Under the pieces are notes generated by a model. That model saw only the letters and a list, made by a program, of their open reading frames with translations. It searched no databases and had not been told where the DNA came from. From the NCBI RefSeq assembly GCF_036324505.1, contig NC_086368.1:6304521-6368520 (forward strand): a stretch of DNA of 64,000 nt. Direction: 5' to 3'. The position numbers were made by a program, and so were the translations under genes. Source of the stretch: Eleginops maclovinus (taxonomy: Eukaryota > Chordata > Actinopteri > Perciformes > Eleginopidae). Of the stretch, positions 36,714-50,564 are shown one piece after another. How positions within the stretch are numbered: the first letter of the stretch is position 1; the number at the start of each line of letters is the position of its first letter.

Positions 36714-39641
36714 AGTTGCCATATTAAGTACCAAACCAACAAGTTGGGAATGGAAGTAAGTAAACCCTCCAGCATTGAGGGGTGCATCAGTCCTGAGGTA
36801 ACCAGCTGCCATTCCTGCAATTTACTCCAGTTTACCAGTGCAAACATTTTCTAGTAAACTGCAAAAAACAGGAAAGACATTTATTATTGTCATACAGATG
36901 CCAAGAACTTGAAGGTTGCATTGCATTTGTATTTTTTTTACCTAGGATGAAATATGCCTGTGTCTAGTCTATAAAACAGTAGACGTGTTCATTTATTTGT
37001 CTTGATTTGTATAAGGTACTGTTGCAAAAACCAAGCAGCTCATAAATATCAGATATAAAAACACAAAGACGTTTACAAAATATAATTGCCACTAAATAGT
37101 TGTATTGTTATTATTTTTCATGAGAGATACCGGTCCTCTTTCTGTGGAAGCTTGGAGCTGTATTTTCAGCCTCATCCTTAAAGCAGGGAGCTCCATTCAG
37201 CTGACAGTGAAAATCCAGACAGAGTTCACTGTCACTGAGTGGGAGTGTGTAGGTTCTGGTTTGGAATCAGGCCAGACTGACTTTATGCCAGGCACGGCTG
37301 ACAACTTCAGAGGTAATGACGCAATGAAGATCAGGCTCAACTCAGCCGGACTGGTGTTCTTGGGTCTCAGTTGCCCATTCTGCGCATGCTCTGCATCTTT
37401 CAGTAAATGATAGATTTAACCTAATTGAGCATCGGTCATCATGCAGGAGGAGAGCAACAAATCAGTTAGAGGGTCAGCTATTGATCAGGAAATTATTTGT
37501 GATTTCAATAAGTAATACAGGCTCCTTTTTTAATTCACTCGCAACAGAAGGTAGCAAATGCAGGGAGAGTCATTACTTTTTCTAGGACAATTCGCACAAC
37601 TAAGTTTTACCGTCACCTGCTATTTGAATACTAAAATAAGTCTCTTTTCTATATAAATAAAAGACTACCTTTAATTACCAAAACAGACATCTTACTTAAG
37701 GTTTTCTTACAGGCAGCTCGCATGTAATGTCTCCTATTTGTCCTTAGTTTTAAAAAATCTGTTCCGAAAGTAGTACTTGTTTTCATGTAATCTGACTCAT
37801 ATTAAACATTATTTAATATTTAACAACATCTTAACACTCAAAAAAGTTAAAATACAAATGAAGTAAATTCAGACATTTCTTTGCTTTGTAAAACCTGGTT
37901 CAGTGTCTAGAGAGGTAACCCTATGCAGTAATCCAACTAGTTAACCTGTTACTTAGAAACCTCATGGCAGGATTAGGCATCATGTGTTCTGGCGGCTGGT
38001 GGTGACCTCTAACAATGAGCTTATGAAATCAAGTTGTATCAACAGCATCCTCCTTCCTGAGGAAGTGTTGAAAAGCTGAAGACTCAGGATGAGTTGCTTC
38101 ATCAGATAGTAAAATAAACCTGTTCACCTGCTGACGGGAGTTTATTCTGGTCCACATGTTCCTCTTGTTGAAAGGCTCTCTACCAGGCTAAATGCTCCTC
38201 AGCTGATGTTGGTATGTTAATCTTCTCTAAAGTACCACAAGATACTTCCACTGATTTATCAGCCAACAAAATATGAAGGAATGGAGCTCCACATAACGGT
38301 TAGTGTAGGAAAGAGTGATGCTACATATGCAAATAGGGTGAACTTTGAAGAATAAAACAGCTTCAAACTGCTTTGATCTTGTATGAACAAGTTATAAAAC
38401 CTGCCTCCAGCTCAGCATGTTAGAGAATAAAGTTCAAGATAGTGAAAAGTGTCAAGCACTCACACCGCCAACAGAGGGAAATGAGGTGGGGACAAAGAGG
38501 ATTTTTTACATATTTACATGAAAAATCATGATGTTATGTTGGATCAATGGGCTATCTTAGTCCAACCAATAGCAGCATGCATGCATGATATTTCCATGTG
38601 GACCTAAAATGAACCTAAGATCACACATAACCAATTGTATGATAATATGATTAAAATAAAACACAAAAATGACTCTATGGTTTCTGTAACATGCCAAATA
38701 CTGATGTTTAAAAATATATGAACCGCCCAAACACACAGAGCTACCTTAAATATATATATTTTTACTAATTGTAACCGCATCGATCTCAAAATCAGGCAGG
38801 CACTTGGTTGCCTGTACTTTTACTTCTAATTAGGAGTGGGAAAAAAGCTTCAAACAAGTATTGCGATGCCAAAAAACAGTGTAATGTTAGTTATTTACTT
38901 TAAGTTGCAGGAACCAAAAAAGCGGAGGTTTGGCAGGAGACTGAGATTCTTCCAAATTATAATTTCTTGACATGCAGGAAACTTTTGTATTTATTTATAA
39001 AACGCTGCATACTCTAAAGACACTTTTCTCTGCTAATCAGACACTGACTTTGAATCAAGATTCATTTTTTAAAACAAGGCCTGAAAAATATCTGCAGCCT
39101 TTCATGTCACACTGCATATTGGTGTCCTGCTGCAGTGCCTGGATGCAGTATTACTGTGTCTGAACACACACACGTGCGTAAAGACAGTTACAGAGCGTAG
39201 TCATGACTGTGTAACAGCACTCCTGTGCTGTGTCGGTATTCAGATTGACGCCACTGCCCTGCAGAGGAATACTGATACCAGACCACACCTCTGCTGTCAG
39301 CACCGTCTCCATTGTTAACATTATTATTCTCTCTAACCGGACTCTCTCCATTTAAGGAGATATGATAAAACATCCTGGAAAAGGAATTGCTGTTGTAACA
39401 AGGTTGTAACAGCCCAGTGTGATAGCTGCAGGAGGTGCCATTCAAGTCAATAAATCTATTTATTTTGATCTTAAATCATCATCACAAAAAGATGGAGACA
39501 TGCTTTTGGACAAGATGATAGACAAAAATGTAGATTCAGCTATTCCTCAGAGTTTTTCCTGGGGGTGGCGCAGGAGATGGTGTGAACAATGACAGAAGGA
39601 TTATCCTACAAAATTCAGAGGCAAGAATGTTGACGTTCCAA

Positions 39642-40489
39642 TAGGGCTGCACGATTATGGCCAAAATGATAATCACGATTATTTTAATCAATATTGAGAT
39701 CACGATTAATTATCACGATTATTTGTTACATTTTAACCAAAACATTTTTTATTGACACAAAGGCTCATTATTCCTGCTTTCACATCCAGGTGCTACATTC
39801 CTGCTAATGTACACATTTGTGCATCAAAATAAAATAGGTCTATATCTCGTCCACACTACTGCGTTTTCGTTTTAATCCGGAGTTTTAAAACGAAAACGTG
39901 ACCATTCACGCATACTGGGCATGCGCGTGCCGGTTGCAGGTGCAGCATTATAACATGCAGAATTTACCTGCACAACAACTGCTGCCACAGACAACGAGGT
40001 CAACAGCGCTTTTACTTCGTTATCCATGTTCACCACTCAAGGCTGATCCGACCCGATACCCAGCTGATCTGACCCGATACCCAGCTGATTTGAATTTTTT
40101 TGGGGTAAGGAAGGGTCACATGGTAGGAGCGTCACGAATCAGAGAAGGATACTCGTGATCGATAAGACCCAATCAGAAAGCGCTCATGGGTGCCTACGAT
40201 AGCGTTTCCAAAAGTCTGCGTTTCTGCCTGTCCACACTAATCAGCAGCCCCGGGGCCAGCAGCGTTTCCAAAAGCCTCCGTTTTAAAACGAAAACCAAGT
40301 ATTCCGTATTGTATTGTATACGAGGCTTGTTTTCTCCATCACTCGCTAGAAGCGCTAGATTGGCTTTGGAAAAAAACGTTGATACTGAGCGTTCTATGAA
40401 CCGATGAAATATCGCTCGATCACGCGATTTTGATCGTGGGAAGCCAAAATCGTGATCGTGATTAAAATACGATTAATTGTGCAGCCCTA
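39642..40489 (+). mobile_element. Non-autonomous hAT element
   Basis: It starts TAGGGCTGCACGATTATG and ends with the inverse (AATTGTGCAGCCCTA), flanked by the exact 8-bp target duplication CGTTCCAA (39,634-39,641 and 40,490-40,497). It is 848 bp with no transposase. The interior holds two copies of a segment around gcgtttccaaaag (40,202-40,214 and 40,262-40,274) and a tandem gacccgatacccagctgat repeat near 40,050-40,090, as if another small repeat were nested within. Confidence 0.9.
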
Positions 40490-41230
40490 CGTTCCAACAT
40501 TTAGCCGGTAATGCTAAGCCATTAACATATTCATGGTACCCAAGGAAATTGCAAAACGGGGGGAAAGTTAACATGTCTGCCAAACTGTTTTTCCACATTA
40601 TTTAAAATAAAACCTTGGTGGCAGACCATAAAAAAAAGGTATAACAAAATACAAAAAATATAAAATGACAAGTTTTGTTTTCACCTGCCATAAGGGATAT
40701 TCCCTCAGAGGTGCCTAGCTCAGGCTTGTACTTGCAGACCAGTATTTACTTTTGTTTAAACCATGATAAGGCTTCTTAAACAATTCATTCACATTATACT
40801 TAAAATGTGGGTTTCCCCTGCATTCTTTTCCCTTCTCAACTCCAAATCCTCCATAGAATGCTGACCAAACCCAACACTGGCCTGCAGAACATTGCTGCAG
40901 ACCCTGATGAGAGGAATTGCACGAGGCAAGCAGGCCGCCAGCAGGGAAACAAGCAGGACACGAGATGACAAATTTAGCTCCAGCATGGATTCACACAGAG
41001 CTGCAACACTGATGCAGCTTTGTGAACACTGAGGCGGGGCAGGAGGCTTCAACATTTCACCTTCCAACTATAAAACACGTATCTGCTGGTATGAGCAACA
41101 AGTTATCAGCAACAATGCAGGATGCACATGCTAGATTAGGTATACACACTTGATTGGATGTATAAATGACTGGATAATATTTTATATAAAAACTTGTTTA
41201 AAAAGTCTCTCTGTCAAAGGAGTTTCCACA

Positions 41231-41275
41231 AGCTGCTAGCTTGAAAGCTGCTAGCTTGAAAGCTGCTAGCTTGAA
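41231..41275. repeat. 15-bp tandem repeat, three perfect copies
   Basis: The unit AGCTGCTAGCTTGAA is repeated three times without mismatch and contains GCTAGC. It lies in SLMAP intron 1. Confidence 0.95.
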
Positions 41276-42904
41276 AGCTGTAAGCACATAAAGTGAAGTT
41301 ATGATATTTGAAATGATTTTCGAGAAGTAGCTTTGAAGTCAGTGTTGCTAACTTAATGACTTTCTTCCCTAGATTTAGAAACTTGTGGAGCTAGGGCTGC
41401 TAGCTTCTAGTCTCGCGTTCAGGTTTTCGGTTAGATAATTTAATCTAGCTGGCTTTTCCAGTATTTCTTTCCCAATCTTTGATGATTACATCTGTATTAC
41501 AGAGATCTTCACACTGAGTTTTTAGTCCGGCTAAAGCCTTTTTTTCCAAATACCTTACCTTAGTTTGAGAAATATAAACAGATATGATCATTCATAATTT
41601 CATTTCTTTTTACTTTCACAAAGAAGCCAAGCTCCAAAATGTTACACATTGTTCTTAATGTGAACAAATTAACATTTAACGTCTGCATGTTGGGAAAGTT
41701 ATCCAAGTGCTGTGAAATACAACTCAAATCAAACTATTGCAGCATTACGACCACAAGCACGGTTATATAGCTTTTGTGTCTTGTTTTCATGGAATGTAAA
41801 CACACTTCAGCTGAGCTTGGCATATGGTTTCTGTAGCACTAATGATGAAAAGAGAGCGCCATAGAGGGAAAATATGTTGAGATTAACTCAAAAACTATCC
41901 AACTCTTGGATTCTTATCAACAAAAACTATTAAATGAACACTATCTCTAATCACATTTCAATCTGGGGACAGTTGCTCAACAGAGGAAGGAGGAAGTTAG
42001 CATCAGTAAATGACAGAGCACTCTCATCTGACTGTCCAAAGAACTGCAGCCTGTCTGATTGGCTGGATCTGGCACCCCTAGCGCAGTGGTTCCCAAACAG
42101 AGATCCCAGGACCTCTAGGGTTAAGAAAGAAGCAGCTGTGTCTGATCTGACCTTCCCATGATGGCTGCTGCTTAAATAAGAACACACTTCATTATTCCCT
42201 CCAAAAGCCCTTTAGATATTCGTCCCACCAACTGTGCTCGTGTCAAATAGTTCATCCTTCCTTCACAGTAGTCTGCAGGCAAAGGCCCCAGAGGGAGGCC
42301 GGGCTATCAGCGAGCCACAGTACATAACATGCACCATCTTTCATCACATTTCAGTCTGGCTGCAAAGCAATAAAATGGACCAGAAATAAAAGGCATGATG
42401 TCATCATGTTGTCATTTTCCCAGCGGCTCTAGTCTCAGCGTATTACAGTAAAAGAGTGAAGGATCTGATGTTCAAAAATATAACATCAATATTAAAGCAA
42501 TCTGTGGATCAGCAAGCCCAGTGATTGGTTTATCAATCACAGGATGTGACCAATAACATCCGTTCCTCTCTAGTGCAAACTTATCACACACAGACAAGAT
42601 GGAGGTGAAAACTGAAGCGCAGAGACCATCAGAAAGTTTACATATGTGCAGTAAATCACAAGTTTCCCCATTTATTCTTATGCTTTTAGCTACTGCAAAG
42701 ACCACCGTGGTCTTCATCACAATGCAGAACAATTCAGGTGAAAGCAACAAACTCTGCTGAAACAAGTTAGAGCAAAGTGAAACTGTGGGCTGGTTTTTAA
42801 ACAAACTGCAGACTCATGTGACACACACGGTTCTTACTACATGAGGAAGCTACGGCTATGAGGTATTGGTTAGGCAAGTCAGGTCTATTTGCATATTCCA
42901 GATC

Positions 42905-42990
42905 TGTGTGTGTGTGTGTGTGCGTGTGTCTGTGTGTCTGTCTGTCTGTCTATCTGTGTGTCTGTCTGTCTGTCTGGCTGTCTGTCTGGG
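42905..42990. repeat. Mixed TG / CTGT simple repeat
   Basis: An impure TG tract passes into CTGT and GTCTG units. No other feature. Confidence 0.9.
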
Positions 42991-43590
42991 TATCAAGCAC
43001 ATCAAAACCGAACCCCAAAGACACTTTTAAACGTTGTCTGACGTTATTTGATGATGCAGAAAGCTGCCAAAAGTAAGTTCTTAGTTTGAAGCTTTAACGC
43101 TTAAAGAAAGTTAAACCCCCCAATCAGCCTTAATAACAAAAAGAAATAACATACTATTAGTTAGTAGTTACTTTATGCTGAAATAAAGCAATGTTATTGT
43201 TTTGGTTTTGTTATTTTCATTGATTCACTGATCTGCCTATCGTGTGAAATGTTAAAATCTTTAAAATGTCCAATAACAGGTGTTTCAGAACGGGGTGTCC
43301 TTGTATTTTGGTTAATAGAATATATATCTTATAATTACTCAACAGTTCGTTTCATAAAGTAGGATTTATTCAGCATTGCAAGTTTTTCAGAGCTAGTCAG
43401 TAACCAGGTTCATTATACAAAATATACAAAAGTTAAAAGCATAGCCCTTTTCAGAGCCATAAATAACCCATGGTGATAAACATATATCAATCTGCTATTA
43501 TCCTTAATGCTAATAAATCAGTGTGTGTTATTTTCCCTGAAGAGAGGAAAGGATGACGCTGCTGGTGTCATTATAAATAGCTTACGCATT

Positions 43591-43738
<148 letters not shown>

Positions 43739-45129
43739 TCAAAGCGTCAGAATGCCACATAGTTGGGTTAATCCGGTGGCTGTCTCAGCCTGTTGAACCT
43801 GTTCTACAGAGAAACTACACACACACTGAAGATCACAAGCAACACACAGATCTGATCTGTCTTCGTTAGATCTGATAGCTCAGGATTTTTTTATAAATTA
43901 TGTTTTGCTTTCCCAGACAAGGATTACATCTAGTCCAGGACTGAACTGAGGACCTTATTCTATTCTTCGATCTGCAATCAGGACACAATGTAATATCTGT
44001 GTGGAAAACCATCTATGTAGCTGTTTTCTAAAATGTTAATCTATTCAGTCATATTCATAAAAAAGTATGAAAATAACCATTTACCAGTTTTCTTAAAAAG
44101 AAGAGAAATTACTTTATACAGTCATGAATGAATCACAAATGCTTCAGATTACACTTTGGAAATCAGATTTGCTGTGTTTATCCATTTGATTGTGTTGTCT
44201 GTACTTTCTTGATTTAATCGCAACAGTGATGAGGAGCCAGGTGGATTTAAGATGTAGCAATTCCCAAAAATGCCAATTTTATTTTTGAAGTAACTGTGAA
44301 ATAAAATTAGGTTGATTAAGAATGTTGGTTATGAAGAAAAATAAATCAGGATACAAAACTAAATAGGACCATGCATTTTAAACAAATGGGGGATAAATGT
44401 CCAACATACTAATTAATATATGTCTATGTCTAAAATCAGTAAAGAAAATGTCCCTAACAAACAACAAATATGTGTTAGACTAGCACATATTGAAGTTTTA
44501 CAGGTCCGGTTTTGAAAGACTTTCTTCAAGCAGGATAGGTATTTTTTGGAAGGGTGAAACATAAATCTAGTATCGATCCAGACTTCATTTTGTTTTGCTC
44601 TTTCCTTGCTTGAGGAACATAATCAGTTTTTTTTCTTTCAACTCTTAATCCCTTGAGTTTTGGGAACATTTCCTGTGCTCAATTGGGATTAAACATTACC
44701 CTCCAGTTCAGTACAGTGTTGGATATGTTTTAGAGAGGGAAACACTCAAAACATGCTCTGCGATGTGAATCACCCTTAAACAAAATGAATGTGTTCAGTC
44801 CTGAGCGGAGTTCACAATCGGGAGAAAGTCTCGCTTTAAGGTGTTGTCATGTAAAAGAGTGCATGTGCGTTTGTGGCAGCACTGATGACCCTATACACTT
44901 GGCTGAAAATCATTTTAAGGGGGGCATTTTTTGAGTTACAGTCCCCTACAGGCTATTGTCAAGGCTTGCCTGCTGGAGCTTGAGGGATATGTGTGAACTA
45001 GTAAATAGTTACTTTTCATCAGTGAGCGAAGATGTACACCAAATTGCTCTAGAAACATAAAGAGTAGTCACTCCTGTGGGAAAAATGCAATAAGGAAATG
45101 TCAGTTTAGTCATTAGTATCCTCTCTTAC

Positions 45130-45327
45130 CTTGCCGGTCTTGTGGTCAAACCAAACCAGGGCATGATTCCTGGACAGCACCTTGCAGTCGAAGGTGGCAT
45201 TGTTCTGGGCCGGCCGACACCGAGCCACAGACCTGCCGATCTTGACTGGCTCATCCAGGTAAACATGCCGCTCCTGGAATGGATGCGAGTTTGGTCGGCA
45301 GGCAAACACAGCCAACGCTGAAGGCAT
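45130..45327 (-). CDS. slmap: SLMAP coding exon 1: start codon and N-terminal half of FHA domain
   Basis: This exon encodes 66 residues beginning MPSALAVF, the characteristic SLMAP N-terminus, and ending DHKTGK at a consensus donor (AAG then GTAAGAG). FHA landmarks are visible: GRS at residues 31-33 and SRNH at 52-55, which are the phosphothreonine-contacting loops of the fold. The start at 45,327 was chosen by family match. An in-frame upstream ATG exists at 45,408, but the 27 residues between look like leader sequence. The start context is weak (T at -3). The exon ends in phase 0 and joins exon 2 without loss of frame. Confidence 0.95.
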
Positions 45328-45399
45328 TGACTTTGGCTTTAGAGTGTTACTCCAACCGGACACGAGGGACAGGTTTTCTTGATCCAGAGTGGCAGTCTT

Positions 45400-46471
45400 C
45401 TGTTGCAATCCCCAATGAATAAATGTACAATATCTGTGGCCTATATGTAGGCTGAACTGTTAGTCCTCTAAGTTCCTAGGCACTAACTAATAAACATTGT
45501 CCACTGTGCACAGCCCGGGCTGCACTGCCTTCCCTCTTCGATTCAACAAGACTCCCCTGTGTTTGAAACAAATGAAAATAAAAAACAAACCAACAGGTAT
45601 ATAAAAGACAAGACATTCCTCTTACTGACTGTCCACCAAAGCTACATTACGATACTTATATATCTGACAGCAGGCACTATGTCCAGACCAAGGTGCCATG
45701 TGTCAAGACATACATGACTGAGTATAGCACTGACAGCCTGGAAAACAGCCTCCAACGTCCATCAAACTATTCCAGCACTGAAGCAGGCGAGGGATTGATG
45801 ATTAGCCCCCCAAGATAGCAACAGGTCACACCAGTAACCGTGACTACCAATTGAATGAGTTATCAATCCAGGAAGCTATACAGCTCATGTATTTTGGGAA
45901 CAGTTAATATTATTTCGCGCTTTCTACGTGTTGTATTGCAGCGAGCTAACAACGGGCACACACCCCAATGTGCAGTCGGTTTACGCACATTTAGTATGTG
46001 TCATGTTTAATCTATTAGTCATTTACAGCCGTAATCAGAGTGACATTGTTGCCCTGATACAGGGAACCTTAGCTAGCTACCTAACGTTACCACTCCCTCC
46101 ACAGAACACCTATAAGGTCGCTAACAACACCTAGCAGACTAAACGCCCAAAACACCCCTGAGTTTTTAAACATTAACGGCAATTTGGCCAACTAAATCAG
46201 GCCAGTGTCCACTTCTCGTCTAATTTAGTAAGAGCAAGAGGCTTCAAAACACTCAGCCGGGATGAGCGGAGGATTAGCAGTTATTCTTGTGCAACTAAAA
46301 TGCTAATTGGCTAGCTCGCTAGTGGACAGGCAAAGCGCTCTCTCGGCCAACGTTTTCTGGCGTTGTACCAACAAGCTATGCTAGGATAGGCTAGGCTAAT
46401 GAGTGCTGACAAACTTTATTAACCAGGTCTTCAAATGTGTTTTCCCCACCCGACTCAATCAGTTCGCTTAC
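45400..46471. other. SLMAP 5' intron (inferred)
   Basis: This is the sequence between the probable untranslated first exon and the start-codon exon. It contains many GCTAGC/AGCTAGC words at 46.05-46.6 kb. No coding exon or transposon was recognised. Confidence 0.4.
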
Positions 46472-46850
46472 CGGATGGAGGGGAAATGCCATCCCTGTCT
46501 CCTGGAGCAAATATAAGCAGCAAGCTAGCTTGCCTTTCGGCTACTACGGAGCCCTGCAAGCGAACGTTAGCATGAAGGTGGTGAGCTAACCGAACAGCTA
46601 GCCGGCTAACTGACAGTCAGACGCGGAAAAATCAGGGGAGTTTCTTGACTGCGGGTCCTCCTTACGCATCACACCAGCACGATTATCATCCAGGAAAAAA
46701 ACTCCGATAAAGCCACAAGTTGCGCTGTCGTCTTCCGTGTTTGTCAAGATATTTTTTTTAATTAAAGTCGTAGCCTTCCCACTGTTTTCAGGAAGGAATC
46801 TAGAAGAAGTTGTCCTCCTCCGCAAGTCCGAGCCGCCATACTGTAACTAG
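46472..46850 (-). promoter_or_regulatory. slmap: SLMAP promoter / probable 5' untranslated exon
   Basis: This is a GC- and CpG-richer block in an otherwise AT-rich region. On the minus strand it ends with a consensus splice donor (CATCCG then GTAAGC) at 46,471/46,472. No ATG-led SLMAP sequence is visible in it, so it is best read as a non-coding first exon spliced to the exon holding the start codon. A possible minus-strand acceptor (CAACAG) lies at 45,400-45,405. The transcription start is not determined; the upper limit is a guess from base composition. Confidence 0.5.
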
Positions 46851-49298
46851 AGAGCGAGGCAGGCGGGGTGCGTTCACGGCCCGAGTAACATCAACTCCAC
46901 TCTCAGACCGCTAAGCTCATTAATTAGGGACCCTCAACTCGGGGTCCGTGGACCTCCAGGGGTCCCTGACACTCTGCCAGGGGTCCGTTAATTCCGATTC
47001 ATTATTTAGACATCAAGTCTATTTTTTCTTCCTCTTATTATTTTTTACAAAAGGCTTCAAAGTTCAACATATATGTATTTTTATTTTGTTGTAATGGAAT
47101 AATGTTTATACTTGATTTTACTAAGCGTTTTTCTATATTCATTTTTTTTGTTGTAATAGTTCTATATAAGTTCTAAATGTACAACTTAATATTTCTAACT
47201 GTGTTTATGTATGCATAATTATACACAAATTCATTGTTTAAACCTACTTGGCAATAAACCTGATTTTGATTAAATCATGTCTTGATTAAATCATGTCAAC
47301 CAAATTGTATATGTTTTTCATTAATTGAATCCATGTTTTTTTAAGCCATTGAATGCCAGGGCTATGTATTTATGATTTATTTCTTGCTGTACTGAGTTTG
47401 GAAAGTTGGAATCTTTTATGCAATCAGAACAGTGGCATTTACATTGTACAGTCCCTATAACACACCAAATGGTAGCAAAATATTTTTTCTATATTAGTTA
47501 AACAAAAGACTTCATCATTTAATCAGTAATTACTTTACCCACAGTCTTCGATTTGTATACAATAGTACATTTAATGTAATTTATTTGTTTTGCTATTCAA
47601 AGCTTTTTTGAAAAATAAATATATATCTAAAATCTACCTAAGGTTATGAGTCATAATTTTAACTTAAACTAAATGATGAAACTTCGACAAGTTAATTATA
47701 CCGACAGCATAACCAGGATAGTTGTAAAGTGAACTTACAGTAAGTAGCAAAAAATAAAAGCATTAGAGGTGATCTGGGATTTCTACAATAATTGTGTTTC
47801 AAAGTAAAGGAGTATAGTGATTCAGGGCTTCACTTGCTTCAAGAAATTCATGGAGGGTAACTTTAAAAAACTGTATCTGTTGCTTTGTTATGGTTTTATG
47901 TTCTAGTTTTGTTTTCATATTTGTGATACCAAAACTGCAGCTTTCAGTTAATTAAGAGAAGACCGACTATTTCCACTCGCATTAGTATGAGGTTTTGGTC
48001 CAGGTGACTTGATTTACGGTCTGGGACTGCAGGGTGGGGTGGGGTGACGTTTGAAGGGATCAAATTCTGCTTATGGCTCCAGAAAAGTCCCCGCTGTGTT
48101 CTGGTGAACCGACAGCTGAGACCGAATCAATGCTGCATGAGACAGTAGGCAGCGAAGTATGGGAGGATAAAACACCACTAGGCATCACATAACTGCTCAT
48201 TTATTTAATTCAATCATTTTGAACAGCAGATAAAACATTCACACTTAATTGTTAAGTTTTAAGTTGTGTGCAGCTAACAAGTGTTATATTATATTATAGT
48301 GGCAATTACGTCTATGCTGTAAATGTTTATGTTTTACGGAATAGACCTTTTTCATTATTCCTCTTTCATATTTTGCGAATATATAAGCACAAATTGTGAA
48401 TGAAAAGAAAAAGAAAATATGCAAAGGGGGGGGGGGGGGTATTTTTTAAGTAATATGTCTCAGAAAACATCACATTAGTTGATTTCTCTTCGATGAAAAT
48501 AGTATAAAATACAACAATCTTAAATGATTTGATTTCTTAACAAGCTCTTAGCTTAGCATAAAGAGTAGAAACAGCTAGCCTAGTCAGCAGTAAGAAAACT
48601 CTCAGCATGTCTCAAGCTAACTAACACCTTATATCTTGATTGTTTAATCCATAAAAAGAAAATGTTGCCCCTGGTCCAGATTTCAATACTGGTCCTGGTA
48701 TTGCTCCTGGTCCCAGTACTTGCAGCCAGGCCCTCCTGCAAAGCGAGGAGGGGGCCAGCTGTCACTGTGCTAACACTCTGACTATTATTTGAGATCTAAC
48801 AGCATCTTACTGTGTTTAGCTGCTTAACCCCGCCTGACATTACATCGCCCAGCTTGACAAGAAGGTTTTTGTGAGTAAAGAGCACATCACTAAGAGATAA
48901 AATCCATTGAAACTTATTTTAAGAGATTTTTTTATAAACACTGTGGTTTGTATAATGTGGTTGTTTTGCTATTATACTTCACCTCCATATGAATGTGTAA
49001 CATTCCTTGAGTGCATTGTTTTTATTATGAGCTCAGCAATAAGGAAATGTTGTGTCAAAGTTCTCACAATGTGGGCTGTTGAATATAATAAATATAACCT
49101 TTTATAAATGTAACTTTAAGGCAATCCTTTTTTGTTGCTGCTTGAAATTGATTGGTCTAAAATGCAATATGCTTGAGAAATCTTAAACTGATTCCAAAAA
49201 GTGAAAAGTTAAACATTTGCAATTTCATGTCAAGTCACTGTATCTTAATGTATGGGGTTTTTTCCCCCCTATATATATATATATATATATATATACAG

Positions 49299-49380
<82 letters not shown>

Positions 49381-50150
49381 AAAATGTGTAGTTGAGTTGT
49401 ATTAATCTATTAATATATATAGTTTTATTGTATAGTTTGAAATTGTAATTTCAACCAAGAATTCAATTTTTTTTTATTCGGTCCGTGTATCAAAACTAAA
49501 AAGCTTCAAAACCATATAGAATAATATACATGAGTAGTTAAGTAATACATTCTCCTCAAATCTTTGAATCTCCTTACATACTAAACGTGGATTTGTGTCT
49601 CTTGTGTGGGATGAACAGGGGGTCTACCCCTTCCTCTTGTGAGCACACACGCTGTTTCATCCATCTGTTTGTTCTGTGATAGAGATATTAAAGGATTTAG
49701 GAAAAGCTGATTTACGGCTTTTTTCCTACTTGGACTGAGATTTGGGCTGTAAAGTAATTAATTTGATTATGTGAGTCACAATCATGTAAGATTGGTTGTA
49801 AATAACATAATATAGTTAAACAAAAGGGAAGTCAGAACCACAATAGATTTAATCATTACAAATGTGCAGTACATTTAATAATTGTTCATTTGTCAATCAT
49901 TGGTTTGTGGGTCATAATAGTCCATCATACTTAAAGTTTACTGAAATTCATTAAATTGAAGCGTCCCTGTTTTTCTTGTTTACAAATTAAAAAAAACTTT
50001 ATCGAAAACCACACTTTTTGTGATGAAATATGTTGCACAATTTTGTTGCGTGTGTCTTGTAAAAGGGGTAAGTAAAATATTCCACAGTCTGCTGTTGAAT
50101 TGAATGCAACTCCGTGCCAGGGACGGCTTTACGTGATGACTTGATACGTT
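46851..50150. other. Intergenic region between divergent SLMAP and DENND6A
   Basis: About 3.3 kb and AT-rich. At 46,925-47,000 a block with repeated GGGGTCC words (ggggtccgtggacctccagg) resembles a hAT-type terminus, but no right end was found. A 16-bp unit ttgattaaatcatgtc is repeated twice near 47,266-47,297. A pure G run of 14 is at 48,426-48,439, and TA/TG repeats follow at 49.27 kb. No gene was recognised. Confidence 0.55.
49270..49382. repeat. Compound (TA)n(TG)n(TA)n microsatellite
   Basis: TA units, a short cagtatatatg link, about 60 bp of TG, then TA again, in the SLMAP/DENND6A intergenic region. Confidence 0.95.
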
Positions 50151-50333
50151 TCATTCTCGCGTCCTACGTACGCTCTTGCTACTATGCTAAGTGCTAGCTG
50201 AGAAGCTACATTCTGTAGCTCTGCTTGTTGTTGTCACTTGAGGACAGACTAACTGAACATACCGGTCTTAACTAACGTATCGAAGCCGTTTATATTATCC
50301 AGAGCGTCTGAGTGTCCGTGTAGGGCCGTAATC
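50150..50333 (+). promoter_or_regulatory. dennd6a: DENND6A promoter / 5' UTR region
   Basis: Sequence becomes richer in CpG from about 50.1 kb (tctcgcgtcctacgtacgct) up to the start codon. The transcription start is not determined and no TATA box at a convincing position was seen. The start codon context is strong (A at -3, G at +4). Confidence 0.45.
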
Positions 50334-50564
50334 ATGGCTCTACAAGGCCCGGAGGAGTTGGGGGAGCAGGTCGAAGAGCCGGAGGATCTGGACGACCAGG
50401 ACGCGAGTAGCATCTCGCCGGCCGAGGAGATAACCATGCCTCCCGGGCCCGGGGGCGACGAAGAGCCGGAGGAGGCTCTCCTGCTACCCTGGGACCGCTT
50501 CTCCGCCTGGCTTCACTGCATTTGTGTTGTTGGCTTCGACCTGGAGCTGGGACAGGCAGTGGAG
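50334..50564 (+). CDS. dennd6a: DENND6A coding exon 1
   Basis: 77 codons: MALQGPEELG, then a low-complexity acidic stretch, then LLPWDRFSAWLHCICVVGFD and LELGQAVE, the start of the N-terminal DENN/longin-like region. The donor is GAG then GTGAGC, phase 0. The acidic region (residues 10-50) is species-variable in this family. The GC-rich exon contrasts with the AT-rich surroundings. Confidence 0.96.

Noticed and set aside
41231..41275. CRISPR-like array
   Set aside because: Head-to-tail 15-bp units without spacers in a vertebrate intron.
46598..46825. 75-codon minus-strand ORF as the SLMAP N-terminus
   Set aside because: Known SLMAP starts with MPSALA at 45,327. This ORF lies in the probable 5' untranslated exon and has no family match.
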